Part shown: piece by piece, positions 46,076-56,847 of the stretch
Layout: the number at the start of each line of letters is the position of its first letter
Position numbering within the stretch: position 1 is the first letter of the stretch
Source: Troglohyphantes excavatus
Lineage: Eukaryota; Arthropoda; Arachnida; Araneae; Linyphiidae
Direction: 5' to 3'
Assembly (NCBI GenBank): GCA_963932185.1
Contig: OZ010678.1
Location: 15,619,144-15,683,143, forward strand
DNA length: 64,000 bases
The notes under the pieces: generated by a model
Told to the model about the DNA's origin: nothing
Seen by the model: the letters and a program-made list of their open reading frames with translations, nothing else
Databases searched by the model: none
Position numbers and translations under genes: made by a program

Positions 46076-46650
46076 GGTTGTGTGTTTCAAGTACACTGTA
46101 AAAAATTTCAGTTCAACGTTGCACCATATCTTGGTGCAAAATGTGAGTTTTCAACTTGTTGCACCATATCATGGTGCAACCTAGGTTGAACCAAAAATTT
46201 TTGAACGGTAAAAGCGCAGATATCACCAAATAATGGTTCAACCACCTCTAGTAACTGCAATCGAATATTTCTATATATATGTATACAAATAGGAAACCGC
46301 CATTTTTCCAAGAAGCGTATTAGCATTGCAGTTCACTATTCGACTATCAAAGTAAGTAAAGTGCTTTTTTTTATGTTCATTGTCTTAATAACTTTAATTT
46401 TTTTTTTTTGATACTTAATAAAATGTTTAAATGAAACGATTCAAAGCGCATTCGTTATTCTCATTTTGTCGCTGCGACAAAATGCAACCATGCGCCCATT
46501 AATACATGCATTCTTTTATTTATGTGACATATCCATTTCTGCCGAAGTAAACAACTTCAAAATATTCCATCATAGAAAAAAAATCAGACGAGTTAATTTA
46601 AAGCCACTTGATTTTCCTTTTTATTCTTCATTTCATTGCATCATTGCAGT

Positions 46651-47175
46651 CTTCAAAGACCTTCGAATGGAGTCGTTGTTTTGAAATTTATATATTTTTG
46701 CACATCTGGTGTTTATGATCCTATGACTTGGAAACAGGGATGTTTAATATATAATTTTGAAACTATACAACCAATAGTTATCAAACTCAAAGATTTGGCG
46801 GGAAAAGGTCAACTGTCTTGTGACTGTGTTGTAATAAAGTCTCTGATTACAAATTGTTTGGCACCAGTAAATGCGAAAGAGATTTTATATTTCGATCGTA
46901 AATATGAAGAAAGGAAAATGACTAGACATAATAACTCTGTATATTACAACCTTCGCATCAAATTATTAATTCTGCCTTTATTATTATTATTTTTTATTAT
47001 TTCTTGATTTCCAAATAGATTTGCTATCCTACTCGACGGTAACCAATCAGAGATTTTCGCGGGAAACGATCAAATTTGTTCAGAATCTAATAAAACTGTG
47101 GAATTACTAGATAATGCGACGCTTTTGAAGGATTACACAAATATCTCGTCCGCAATTCTGCAAGTTTCTTCTTGT
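46651..47175 (+). pseudogene. Putative transposon-encoded protein, N-terminal exons (degenerate)
   Basis: Open block after a CATTGCAG acceptor reads DPMTWKQGCLIYNFE, VIKLKDLAGKGQLSCDCVV and ITNCLAPVNAKEI to about 46985. A second block at 47020-47170 reads FAILLDGNQSEIFAGND and TVELLDNATLLKDYTNISS, ending at a GTAAGA donor. Codon use is protein-like, but I know no family for these parts. Position inside the CMC element and the downstream transposase-like exon suggest they belong to the transposon gene. Confidence 0.45.
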
Positions 47176-47971
47176 AAGATATTTTTTTATGGCATTTTTT
47201 TAAAGATACTTACTATTGTTGATTTTGGCCATTTTTACATCCATTTAATGGCAATGTTAAATCAACTTGATTGAGGAAAACTCATACTCACCATGGTAAG
47301 TTAAGCTACATTAGTTAACTAACTTTTTATAACGACTGTTCATTAGAATGAATTCTATATCATACATACATGTTTATTTTCTTCACACACATGATTCTGT
47401 CTCTTTATGTTTCCTTTTTTGAATATCTCTATCTATCACATACTTAGTAGTCATATTATCCATTATGTTAACCTTGGTGTATAAATCAATTGAATTTAGG
47501 TTATTAATTGCTTTGTGTTTTTGAATTTCAAATAATTTTTGTTCTAGACTTTTTGTTTTAAATCAAGAATTAAAACAGTTAATTCTGCAAATCGATTCGA
47601 CATAGCAATTAAAATAAATAAATTAATGATCTTCATTAATAAGTTAACCCCTAACATATCAATCCGTTTGTTTTAAATACTGTTCTTCATATCTGCCTAA
47701 ATCTTTTAACATATTCATTAATATATTTTTTCTGAATTTATTAAATGATTTTAAAATTGATCAAATATGTTTACAGGTTCATTCTTGCAAACCACATCAA
47801 ATCAAGTGAAATGCAGATTTCTTAAAGTCATTTTGTTATTACAAGTAAGTAACATTTATAGTTCTTTATTCGTATAACTTTTTATGTAATTTTAAATTTC
47901 AAAGTTATGGGTGTAATAAATGTTTATGGTATATGGCCTTACAACAATGAGTTGTAATCTATGCTAGTTTA

Positions 47972-48276
47972 CAGTGGCGGCGTTCCGGGGGGGCAGGGGG
48001 GGGGGCTTTTGCCCCGCACTTTTTTTGCATGTTGCCCCCTCTCATTTTTTTCATGTTACCCCCTCACTTTTTTTGCATGTTGCCCCCTCACTTTTTTTGC
48101 ATATTGCCCCCTCACTTTTTTAATATTGCACTTTTTAAAAATAAAACATAACCCCAACACCCCCACTTCTACAGACGGTCAATGGTCGAAATTTTTCTCG
48201 CCCCCACCCCTCACACACACCTCTTGTGTCCTCTTGATCTTGCCCCCGCACTTTTGGCGCCCAATCGCCGCCACTG
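47972..48276. mobile_element. hAT MITE (305 bp), family C, perfect duplication CTAGTTTA
   Basis: Ends CAGTGGCGGCG / CGCCGCCACTG with identical 8-bp flanks CTAGTTTA (47964-47971 and 48277-48284). Inside, the phrase TTTTTTGCATGTTGCCCCCT is tandemly repeated three to four times. An open frame across it is an artefact of that repeat. It lies inside the CMC element, so it is younger. Confidence 0.92.
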
Positions 48277-48999
48277 CTAGTTTATACAAGCACTTAATTT
48301 TTATCAGCTTTTATATTAAGATAAAAAAAAATAATACCACATATAATTCTTTATGTGGATTATTTTTTTAATCGTCTGGAAAAGTTAGTATTTTTAGAAT
48401 TTAGTGAATTTTGATCTTTATATTGAGTGGCAACCCGGTTTGAATACTTTTCTTTAACTTCTAAAGTATTGTATGCAAGTGTTTAAAATAAACTTATATT
48501 TCCAAAGTTTATTGAATTCAGTTAAAATTGATCAAACTTATTTACAGGTTCATTCTTGCAAATTCTTTTAAGACGGGTTAAATGCAGATTTCTGAATAAA
48601 GTCATTCTGTTATTTAGAGTAAGTAAAATGTTTAGTTCTTTATTCATATAATTTGTTTATATACTTTTAAATTTAAAGAGTGAAAAATGGCTCTAGTCGG
48701 AATTGTATTATTAAGTTACCATTTTACTGTTTCGTATAAGTATTTAAATAATTTCTAACTCCTAATATATTGCATGCAAGTGTCGAAAATAAAGTCATAT
48801 ATTTCAGTATCAAAATGTTATTCTTGTGTAGTTTTAAATCATTTTCTCGATTTCGTGATGAACTACCGTATTTATTCTAACAAAAACTAACAAACACCAA
48901 GCCAATGCTGAACTGCATTATTCATTCACCATCTTTTTATCACTAGACTATAGCTTATTAAGGAGTTTAACAATTGATTTTTTAAAATTTTTTATTTAT

Positions 49000-49500
49000 A
49001 GATGAAGGTGTTGTTACAATATTTTTATAATGGTAAAGTTAGGGAGATTAAAGACTTGGACAAGCGACCGCCCCTGGTAATGGTCATTGTTGGGTTGTTT
49101 TCCACATGTGTACTAAATTATGCTTTTTGTGTATTTTAGGTTCCTGGTGGTGATAGTACCCTACTCTAAGGATAGTACCCCTGATGTTGGATCCTTTGCA
49201 GAGTCGCATCCAAAAATATACGCTGTTGGAAGTAATTGTTGGAATGGTCCATACGTAATTATATGTGAAGATATTGAATTGACTTTTTGTAACGATTTTC
49301 TTACAAGTGTCTGTCTGCTGATCTCATATTTTTTTTACCTTGAATATTGAATTTCCTTTAAAGCCAAAGCATCACTTTATTGTTCATTACCCAAAATTAA
49401 TTATTGAATTTGGACACTTAATTTGTTGTTAGTGCATGCGCTATGCAGCTAAACATTTATATTTTAAGCGTGTTGCTCAAAGTATAAAAACTTTGGAGGT
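49000..49500 (+). pseudogene. TNP2/DUF4218-like transposase C-terminal remnant
   Basis: After a short exon-like block (49001-49077, FYNGKVREIKDLDKRPPL then GTAATG) and an acceptor at 49139, the frame reads DVGSFAESHPKIYAVGSNC and ELTFCNDFLTSVCLLISYF. It then shifts and continues FPLKPKHHFIVHYPKLIIEF, stop, CMRYAAKHLYFKRVAQSIK. The PKHHF-HYP and MR-AKH-FK pattern is the one found in CACTA/EnSpm-type transposase C-termini and many uncharacterised invertebrate proteins derived from them. At least one frameshift and two stops make it non-functional. Confidence 0.6.
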
Positions 49501-50039
49501 ATTTCTCATTTTTGTGTATTTAAATATATTTGTTAATGTTGAATAAAATACATTGCACCAAAGATTGAGTATTCCTTTTTCCCTCAATATACAGGTACCT
49601 GTATTCATATGTTAGTTTGATTTACTTCTGCTTTCTGTGAACAATGTGTTTGTTTTTAGAATGAATGTAATTAAAAAAATTGGATTTTACCTAATTTTAT
49701 ACATATATTTTAAAAATTGTACAGTCGGGCATTAATTGTTAAGTTTTGATGTCACAGAATCGAAAATAATTATCTTATTTTAATACTTATTAGAATATAT
49801 CTCAGGATATGTGTAACTAAAAATTCATGAATATGTATAATTTAAACCCTTTATTAAATGAGCTGTAGAATGTTTTATACAGGCCTTTTAAGATTTAAAA
49901 ATTTATATATAACAAAAATACACTTATAATAATTCAGCTAAACATGCTTAAAGGTTATAAATATATGTTGGTTTATATAGCTTTATATATATATGAGGAG
50001 ATAAAACTTTAAAAAGTTTTACATCAGTGTACAAAAATG

Positions 50040-50520
50040 TTAATTTTGGTTCACCCTTTCGCCAGAAAATTGTATAAATCAAATGAATAGAATGGTTCAA
50101 CGTTTCACCATAAAATCGTGAAAAGAAACGTCAAACTTAGTGCAACATTTCTCTATAAAATGGTGTAGGAAAAACGCGAATTTTGGTGCAACGTTTCACC
50201 GTAAAACGGTGTATGAAAAACGCGAATTTTGGTGCAACGTTTCACCATGAAATGGGGAATGAAAAACGCTAATTTAGGTGCAATGTTTTACCATAAAATG
50301 GTGTATGAAAAACGCGAATTTTGGTGCAACGTTTCACCATGAAATGGGGAATGAAAAACGCTAATTTAGGTGCAATGTTTTACCATAAAATGGTGTATGA
50401 AAAACCCGAATTTTGGTGCAACGTTTCACCATAAAATGGTGAAGAGGAAACGGGAATTTTGGTTCAACGTTTCACCATTAAATGGTATCCATGGTAGCAC
50501 CATAAAATGGTAGAACTAAG
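50040..50520 (+). repeat. Subterminal tandem array, ~46-bp unit, ~10 copies
   Basis: The unit contains TTTTGGTGCAACGTTTCACC, then ATAAAATGGTGTATGAAAAA and CGCGAA. Each unit includes a small palindrome (CACCATAAAATGGTG). At the left end of the same element only about two such motifs exist (46125-46190, GCACCATATCATGGTGC). Subterminal repeats of this kind bind transposase in CACTA elements; here that role is inferred. Confidence 0.85.
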
Positions 50521-50592
50521 CACCAGACGTTGGTTGCAGCTAAACGGGTACCAAATTTTGGTGCAAGGTCGCACTAAATTTTTAACAGTGTA

Positions 50593-51190
50593 TTGCTACT
50601 TAGGTTCGATCCCCGGTTGGGTAACAACTGGTGATTTAATTTTTAATTAGCAAAATAATGTAAATATCTGTAAATAATTGTGTTCAGGTAGCTTCACTAC
50701 TAATCCGTCCTTGTTTTGTTATGTCCCCGTATTTTACTTGATTGAAATTGTAACTCATTTAATATGTCCAATACAAATGCATTGACATGATGGTTCCGAC
50801 ACCCATTTTACTCTTTCAAAATTCATGGACATGCTCTCGTAGCAGCTAATATTATTTTAATACGCTTAATTTATTAAGCAACTATTTTGCAATTTTTACA
50901 TACTAAATACAATCTTTAAAATATAATTTAAACTCTTAAAATTTAGCAAATTTCAAATAAAATTACCAAATATCACTTTTAAATTGTTCACAAAAAGAAA
51001 CGAAAAAATGCAGCACGTCACGAACCATTGGTTCAAATTGGTTTCGGAATATTTTATTAACTAAACCACTCTGCAAATCGATTCAAATTGTTTTTTGAAG
51101 CAAATTTGAACTATTTTCTTTTAAATAAATTCATGATTAGTGAAAAACAAGAATTCTTGTTAAATTAAGTAGACTCCTAAAACGACTGTA
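50593..51190. other. AT-rich sequence between nested ends
   Basis: Part of the outer element or its host on the right side of the CMC insertion. No coding frame recognised. Confidence 0.4.
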
Positions 51191-51194
51191 CAAA

Positions 51195-51335
51195 CGAGAG
51201 CATTAGACACGCCCACAGAAAGCGGAGGAAGGCGTCACTATGACGTCAAAAATATACTTTTCCCCGCCCTCCTTCAGAAAGCGCGAGAACGAGCATACTT
51301 TTTATATATAGTCTCCACTATCCTTGAAAAATAGG
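51195..51335 (-). repeat. Long inverted repeat, right arm
   Basis: Reverse complement of the 45936-46075 arm: TGACGTCAAAAATATACTTT, GCGAGAACGAGCAT, TATATAGTCTCCACTATCCT. The first ~30 bp next to it (AGACACGCCCACAGAAAGCG) is less similar. Confidence 0.75.
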
Positions 51336-52230
51336 TACTTAAAAGTAAGTAAAATACTTCGAGCATGGATCCTCCATAGTAGAGAAAACATGTTATAATC
51401 TCGCTAACATCAAAGTGAGGCCAACATGTATGGCCTCAGACACGTGTTAATTACGTCATTCCATTCATAAATTTTCACTGTTACACATTTCCCAATTCAT
51501 CAGCCAATCGAGAGTATTTTTTTAATTCATAATTTTGAAAAGAAGTCACGTGTCTGAGGCCATTCGGTCTGAGATGTTGGTTTCACGATTATGACGTCAT
51601 ATTCGCTCTACTACAGTCCATTCATGCTCGAAGGTAAAATATTCTCATTTTTGGTTGCATTCGATGCTTATCATAACTTCGAATACATAAGTTTCATTTT
51701 TGAAAAAAAAACATGTACTCAAAAATGAGTAAAATGAATAAATGAGCATTTGCTTGTCTACATAGAATACCTACATAAATCACTTTCAATACATTTCAAC
51801 AATTACAACCAGAACTTACCGGGAATCGAATCTAATCCATTTACCTTATATCGTCCGCACCGAAGTCCAGGGCCTTATCCGTTGTAATACCACAGTGACT
51901 TGAAGAGGTTATAAGCAGAAGAAATTTTAAAGAGGCGTGGCAAAAGAATGGGAAGTAAGATAATTGTAATTCAGTTTCCATTTAAGCAATCGACATCAAA
52001 TAATGTCTACAAACATCTTCTGAACAACTATTTTAAGTTTGCCAGGTCGCTTTGTTGAGATGGCTTGAATAGAAGCTGAGATTAGCAATATTAAACCATT
52101 CTGCTCATTTCGCAAAAGTACTATTACTTAAATTTGAGTACGTCATCGCTCATTTACGATGCAATTGTACTCAAAGAAAAACGAGTACGTCCATACACCC
52201 ATTTTTAATCAATTTTTTTTACAGTATATA
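51336..52230 (-). mobile_element. CACTG-ended family, copy 2 (carries the 277-bp MITE)
   Basis: Matches 42670-43284 in order (TTCATTTTTGAAAAA, AACTTACCGGGAATCGAAT, ATTTAAGCAATCGACATCAA, TACGTCATCGCTCATTTACG) to TTTTTTTTACAGTA. The minus strand at 51895-51810 again has a tRNA-like block (TATTACAACGGATAAGG, GATTCGATTCCCGG). A second partial end of the same family lies at 52285-52346. Confidence 0.65.
51357..51633. mobile_element. MITE (277 bp) with perfect 8-bp duplication GTAAAATA
   Basis: Ends CTTCGAGCATGGA and TCCATTCATGCTCGAAG. The arms extend through CTCTACTA/TAGTAGAG, and the inner sequence also mirrors (GGCCTCAGACACGTG / CACGTGTCTGAGGCC). Identical flanks GTAAAATA at 51349-51356 and 51634-51641. 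Almost the whole element is a hairpin. Confidence 0.9.
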
Positions 52231-52346
52231 TATTTCTTGTGCAATAAATAAACTCTCAACATTATTTAAGTCCATTATTTAAGTACTGAAAGAAAAACAA
52301 GTACGTTCATGTACTCATTTTTAAGAATATTTTATTTTTTACAGAG

Positions 52347-52990
52347 GGGTCTGTTGCATTGTTTACACGTTTTAAGAATTATATTCAAAATTCCACATTT
52401 GAGAACCCATCTTATACCGATTTTGTAATCACTTAAATGTGTTTATATTGTAACATCCAACATTTGCAAATATATTATTTCTTCAAATGGCCTCGATTAA
52501 AAAGTATTCTCAAACAAATCTAAACGAATCTAAAGCTATTTCCGTTATAGTAAAATCAAAAAAGCATTCGATAAACTCCATAATATTATCAATACATATT
52601 TATATTGCATTGTTTACGCGTTTTATAAATTCTATTCAAAATCCCAACTTTAAAGAAATTCTCAAAACCCATCTTATTCGAATTTCGTGATCAATTATTA
52701 TATTGTTTATATCAAACTATAAACATTGAGCATTTGTAAATATATTATTTATGCATATTTTTTTTCTATTAGAAACACTCTAAAGCATTTTTCAATGAAT
52801 GCAAACTTATTTCCGCTTTCGTTAAAGTAAAGACCCCGTCGATGAATTGTAAAATGTTATCAATACATATTTATTTTGGATTTTGGTTGCACAAATTCTT
52901 ACTATAATCCCGCCCGTGAGAAATTCCAAAAACCGATTTTATTCGAAATTAGTAAACAAATCAACAGCGGGAATACATTCTGTCGCAAAC
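52347..52990 (+). repeat. ~270-bp satellite, right part (about 2.4 units)
   Basis: Resumes with TTGCATTGTTTACACG. GCAAATATATTATTTCTTCA at 52467 and GTAAATATATTATTTATGCA at 52736 give a ~270-bp step. AAAGTATTCTCAAACAAATC, CAATACATATTTAT and AACCCATCTTAT recur. Same family as 45260-45925. Confidence 0.7.
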
Positions 52991-52999
52991 GAACGAATA

Positions 53000-53680
53000 A
53001 GCTATAAATATTTATTTTTGTTTTAGTCTAGTCGAAGACATGCTCTGGTAGGTAAAAGTAAATGGAAACGTAAACAAGAATATAGGTTTGGACATTTCAT
53101 TGTGGAATGTTGATAGTATTTTTGGATGAGCGAATCATAAACATGTGATATCACCAGGAAAAGTCTTTTTTTTCTGAAAATTAATATCATGTTCACCACA
53201 GAGAGTTGTAATCATAGAAATGTATAAAGACCTAGAAGGAGGAAGGGTGTAGAAGCCGATGAAGCCTGCAAGGGCGAGAAAACGAAGTAGAGTTGGCGAG
53301 AAACGGGGAAGAATTAGGTATATGGCTGTCAGATTGGTGACATTTATCGCTTGCTTTGGATTTTGCTTCAACTTGAACAACAACAAATCATTTTCATTAC
53401 TTTGTTATTAATTAAGAATGTAATTAATTTTAATTTACCCAAATTAATTACGGCAATATTTTAGTCATTGAAACCATAAAATAACAAAAATTAGCGTTAA
53501 AAGTTAAAAATTATGACCACCCATGTGGTTGTATAAAACTTCTAAATATTAATATTTCCCTTTAAAAGCAACGCAAACAACATTTTTTCTCATAATCTAT
53601 AATATTACCGTGTTTTATTGTAATTTACAGCATTATCAAAAATGCTATATTTAGAGCGTAATAATTTTTAAAAAAAAGCG
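53000..53680. other. No recognised feature
   Basis: AT-rich sequence between the satellite and element Q. Short frames lack family resemblance. Confidence 0.4.
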
Positions 53681-53689
53681 ATTTTACCA

Positions 53690-54500
53690 TTGAAACTCCC
53701 ATCTACCGACAAATTGAGGGGAACAGTTGGCGATGGCCGCCATACCTTCAATTCCCCTATTGGCGAAACTGGCTTTCAGCCTTCCAGCAACCCTATTAGA
53801 GTTCAGTGGTTGTAATATTAAATATAGAGCGCCTTCAATACCAGACTCTCGTAAGGCCGCGGTGTCAACATTGAAAAGAAAAACCCACATCACGTGGTTA
53901 TAGCCTGCCACATTTGGCGTTCAGACATCGGCAGGCGTTTCAAATTTGGCGCACTTTCTTCTTTTTTGGTGATAAGGAGTTCTGTCCGTATTCAACTTTT
54001 TAACATATATGTACGTATTTACTTATTTTCAAACAATATGCGCTAAATATTTCCTCTTCATTAACAAAACGAAAATATTTTATTTGTGTTCAATACTCGA
54101 AGAAGCGAAGCTCTTTATATTTCTCAGGTTTTATTGTTCATATTTTCTTATTGAAGTGTACAAAATAACAATTGAAAGAACTTCGCTTATGGTAATTTTT
54201 TAAGATAAAAACGTAATGCAATTATTTCAAAACTACAAAGTAAGAAAAATCTCCTTAATATATCTGTTAAACTCCCTTAAATTGTGCCACTCGTTAAAAA
54301 AAAAACTATATTTAAATACAAAATTAAACACAAAACCAGATTACAATACTTCAATCTCGTTTAGTTCTTAAAGTCGCCAAGGCCTGTTAAGTAATATTGG
54401 CGCATGAATGAATTGGCATTTCCACATATCACGTTTTTTCAATGATGCACACACGGAAATCAGCATTTTTATTCCTCTATTTGTATCATTACTCTATGGT
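53690..54500 (-). repeat. Dispersed element Q, minus-strand copy
   Basis: Reverse complement of 22300-23160: AGAGCGCCTTCAATACCAGA, CTCTCGTAAGGCCGCGGTG, AAATTTGGCGCACTTTCTT, TTCTGTCCGTATTCAACTT, AGTCGCCAAGGCC, CACGGAAATCAGCATTTTTA. It has a 75-codon open frame, but this is not conserved in the other copy, so it is not called a gene. Confidence 0.65.
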
Positions 54501-54634
54501 TCACCATCTTAGGGCACATACATATTATTATAAGATACAAATTCTAAAAAAAAAAATTGCGCAGAAATATTAAAATTTGGCTGTTTCTCACTTATTTCCA
54601 GAAGCATTAAAAAATTCGTTTGAAATAGTGATCC

Positions 54635-55110
54635 CACTGTAAAAAAAAGCATTTAAAAATGAGTACCTGAACATACTTGTTTTGCTTTGAGTACAATTGC
54701 ATTGTAAATGAGCGATGACTTACTCAAATTTAAGTAATCGTATTTTCTCAAAAATGAACAGTGGGATTTAACATTGCTAATCTCAGCTTCTGTTCAAGCC
54801 ATTTTCAGAAAACAACATGACAAACTTAAAATATTGGTTCAGAAGATGGTTTTACACGTTATTTGATGTCGATTGCTTAAATGGAAACAATGTTATTACA
54901 ACTCACTTATCTTATTTTCTATTTTTTGGCACACTTTTTAAAATTTGAAAAATTAAAAGCGATTTATGAAGGCAGCCTATGTAGGCTAGCATCCGTTCTT
55001 ATAAATTTGTACTCATTTTCTCGTACATGTCTTTTTTAAAAATGAAACTTATCTATTTGGAGCTATGATACGCATCGAATGTACTAAAAAATGAGTACAT
55101 TTTCCTTATT
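54635..55110 (+). mobile_element. CACTG-ended family, copy 3 (opposite orientation)
   Basis: Begins CACTGTAAAAAAAAGCATTT then AAAAATGAGTACCTGAAC, continues TGTAAATGAGCGATGACTTA and TGATGTCGATTGCTTAAATG, and ends around AAAATGAGTACATTTTCC. This shows the intact CACTG terminus of the family. No coding capacity. Confidence 0.7.
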
Positions 55111-55121
55111 TTTGAAACACT

Positions 55122-56105
55122 GGAGTCACATTAGTCCTAGTCTTCTTAAGTTTTACTACTTAAAGCAACACATTTACCTTTCTTGACGTAATTACGTCTT
55201 TAGAATCGGTACGGTTTCATCAACAGCAACGTAAGCGGCAACAAATGTTAATCAACAAAGCCTCATAACTCTAGGGAAATATTTAGGGAAAAATGGAGGA
55301 AATAGGGATAAACAAGGGAAATATTTAGGGATAAGTGGGTGAAATAGGGATAAATGAGGGAAATATTTAGCGGTAAATGGTGGAAATAGGGATAAACAAT
55401 GGACATATTTAGGGATAACTGAGGGAAATAGGGATACGAGGGAAATATTTAGGGATAATAGGGGCATTATGGATAAATAAACCGTTTGATGTTCAAAGGG
55501 AACTTCGGACAGTGTTTTACAATTCAATGTACTGGAACACTGGAATCACATTAGTCCTAGTCTTCTTAGGTTTTACTACTTAAAACACATTTACCAATTT
55601 ACCTTTCTTGACGTAATTGCGTCTTTAGAATTCATCAACAGCAACTTAAGCGGCAACAAATGTTAATCAACAAAGCCTCAACTCTAGGGAAATATTTAGG
55701 CATAAATGGAGGAAATAGGGATAAACAAGGGAATTATTTAGGGATAAGTGGGTGAAATAGGGATAAATGGAAATATATAGTGATAAATGGTGTAAATAGG
55801 GATAAACAATGGACATATTTAGGGATAATTGAATGAAATAGGGATAAATGAGGGAAATATTTAGTGATAAATGGGGAAATAGGGATAAACAATGGAGATA
55901 TTTAAGGATAACTGAGGGAAATATTTAGGGATAAATGGAGGAAATTGGGATAAACAAGGGAAATATTTAGGGATAAGTGGGTGAAATAGGGATAAATGAG
56001 GGAAATATTAGTGATAAATGGGGGAAATAGGGATAAACAATGGGAGAAATAGGGATAAACAATGGACATATTTAAGGATAATAGGGGCATTATGGATAAA
56101 TAACA
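55122..56105. repeat. Duplicated block carrying an AGGGATAA-type minisatellite
   Basis: ATCACATTAGTCCTAGTCTT, TTTACCTTTCTTGACGTAAT and AATGTTAATCAACAAAGCC occur at about 55130-55250 and again at 55555-55675. Each is followed by a minisatellite built from GGGATAAATGAGGGAAATAT, GGAGGAAATAGGGATAAAC and related 12-16-bp variants (55270-55460 and 55685-56100). On the minus strand it gives repetitive LSLFPPF-type peptides, an artefact of the repeat. Confidence 0.85.
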
Positions 56106-56109
56106 GCAT

Positions 56110-56840
56110 CTAAATTGGGGTCCAAAATACTTCTGACGAGTTTCATAGTAAAAAATGAACCTATTGACGAGTGCCAAAAAATATTATATTTATTTTGGCA
56201 TGTATTCAAATTTAATTTTGTAGAAGTCCCCCTTTTAACATTAAACGGTATAAATATTTCGGAATGTTACGAAAAATTTATGATAAGGCCAGGAATATTA
56301 ACAGAACTGATTTGAAATTCAAAATTTATTTATTTGAAAGTTTACTTTAAATATAAAAACTTAAATAAATAAAAATAAATTCAAGCTATTAATTTTGGTT
56401 AAAATTTAAATAAAAAAAAAGTGAATAATAGAAATGAGTAGCAATAATGAATTTTAGATCAGTACATATTTTCAGCCTTCCTAATGATCAATGGGTATTA
56501 AAATGGAAGTCAATATTTTGCAAAACGTCATTTTTTAAGTTTTTCTGATATTTAACTCATTTTGGAGTGGCAGAAGATTTGTATGGGTTTAAATATTTTT
56601 ATACCGTTAATATTGAATACTTTTGCGCACTATTAGAACGTAATTGTAAACATTTATATTATTTTAAAAATAAAAAATACTAACTTTTTGCATGGGGCGT
56701 CAAAAGATATCAATTAATCGTGATGAAATTTTTTACACATTAGTTTTTCTGCATGAGGCAACTTTTCCGCACTGTTAAAATGTGATAGTAAAAAAAAAAA
56801 AAAAAAAAAAATTCTGCCCCTACTATTGTACACTACAGGT
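56110..56840. other. No recognised feature
   Basis: AT-rich sequence, with poly(A) at about 56788-56811. A short + frame (56115-56315) has no recognisable family. Confidence 0.4.
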
Positions 56841-56847
56841 ACTCCAG

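Larger units (their letters stand above)
46094..50590. mobile_element. CMC/EnSpm (CACTA-like) DNA transposon, degenerate, 4.5 kb
   Basis: Left end CACTGTAAAAAATTTCAG then CAACGTTGCACCA; right end the mirror (TTGCACCAAAATT in reverse) to AAATTTTTAACAGTG. Flanked by TA on both sides (46092-46093, 50591-50592), compatible with 2-bp duplications reported in the CMC group. GGTGCAAC-type subterminal repeats occur at both ends, with a long array on the right. Transposase-like exons lie inside (46650-49500) but are interrupted by stops. A 305-bp hAT MITE is inserted at 47972-48276. Probably an inactive but structurally complete copy. Confidence 0.75.
45926..52346. mobile_element. 6.4-kb nested transposon insertion in the satellite
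   Basis: The left junction is CACTGTTAAAAATATTC and the right is GAATATTTTATTTTTTACAG, a rough inverted pair of CACTG type. Satellite sequence continues on both sides without loss by eye. The insertion holds the inverted repeats of 45936-46075 and 51195-51335, the CMC element 46094-50590, a MITE 51357-51633, and a second CACTG-family copy 51336-52230. The outer element's exact ends are approximate. Confidence 0.6.

Noticed and set aside
47961..48371. 136-codon frame rich in Pro, Phe and Cys
   Set aside because: It is a read-through of the tandem TTGCCCCCTCAC motif of a hAT MITE.
53684..53911. 75-codon minus-strand frame in element Q as a gene
   Set aside because: The other copy of Q at 22300-23160 does not keep the frame.
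55252..56177. Minus-strand frames with LSLFPPF repeats
   Set aside because: Product of the AGGGATAA minisatellite; no start context or flanking exon signals.
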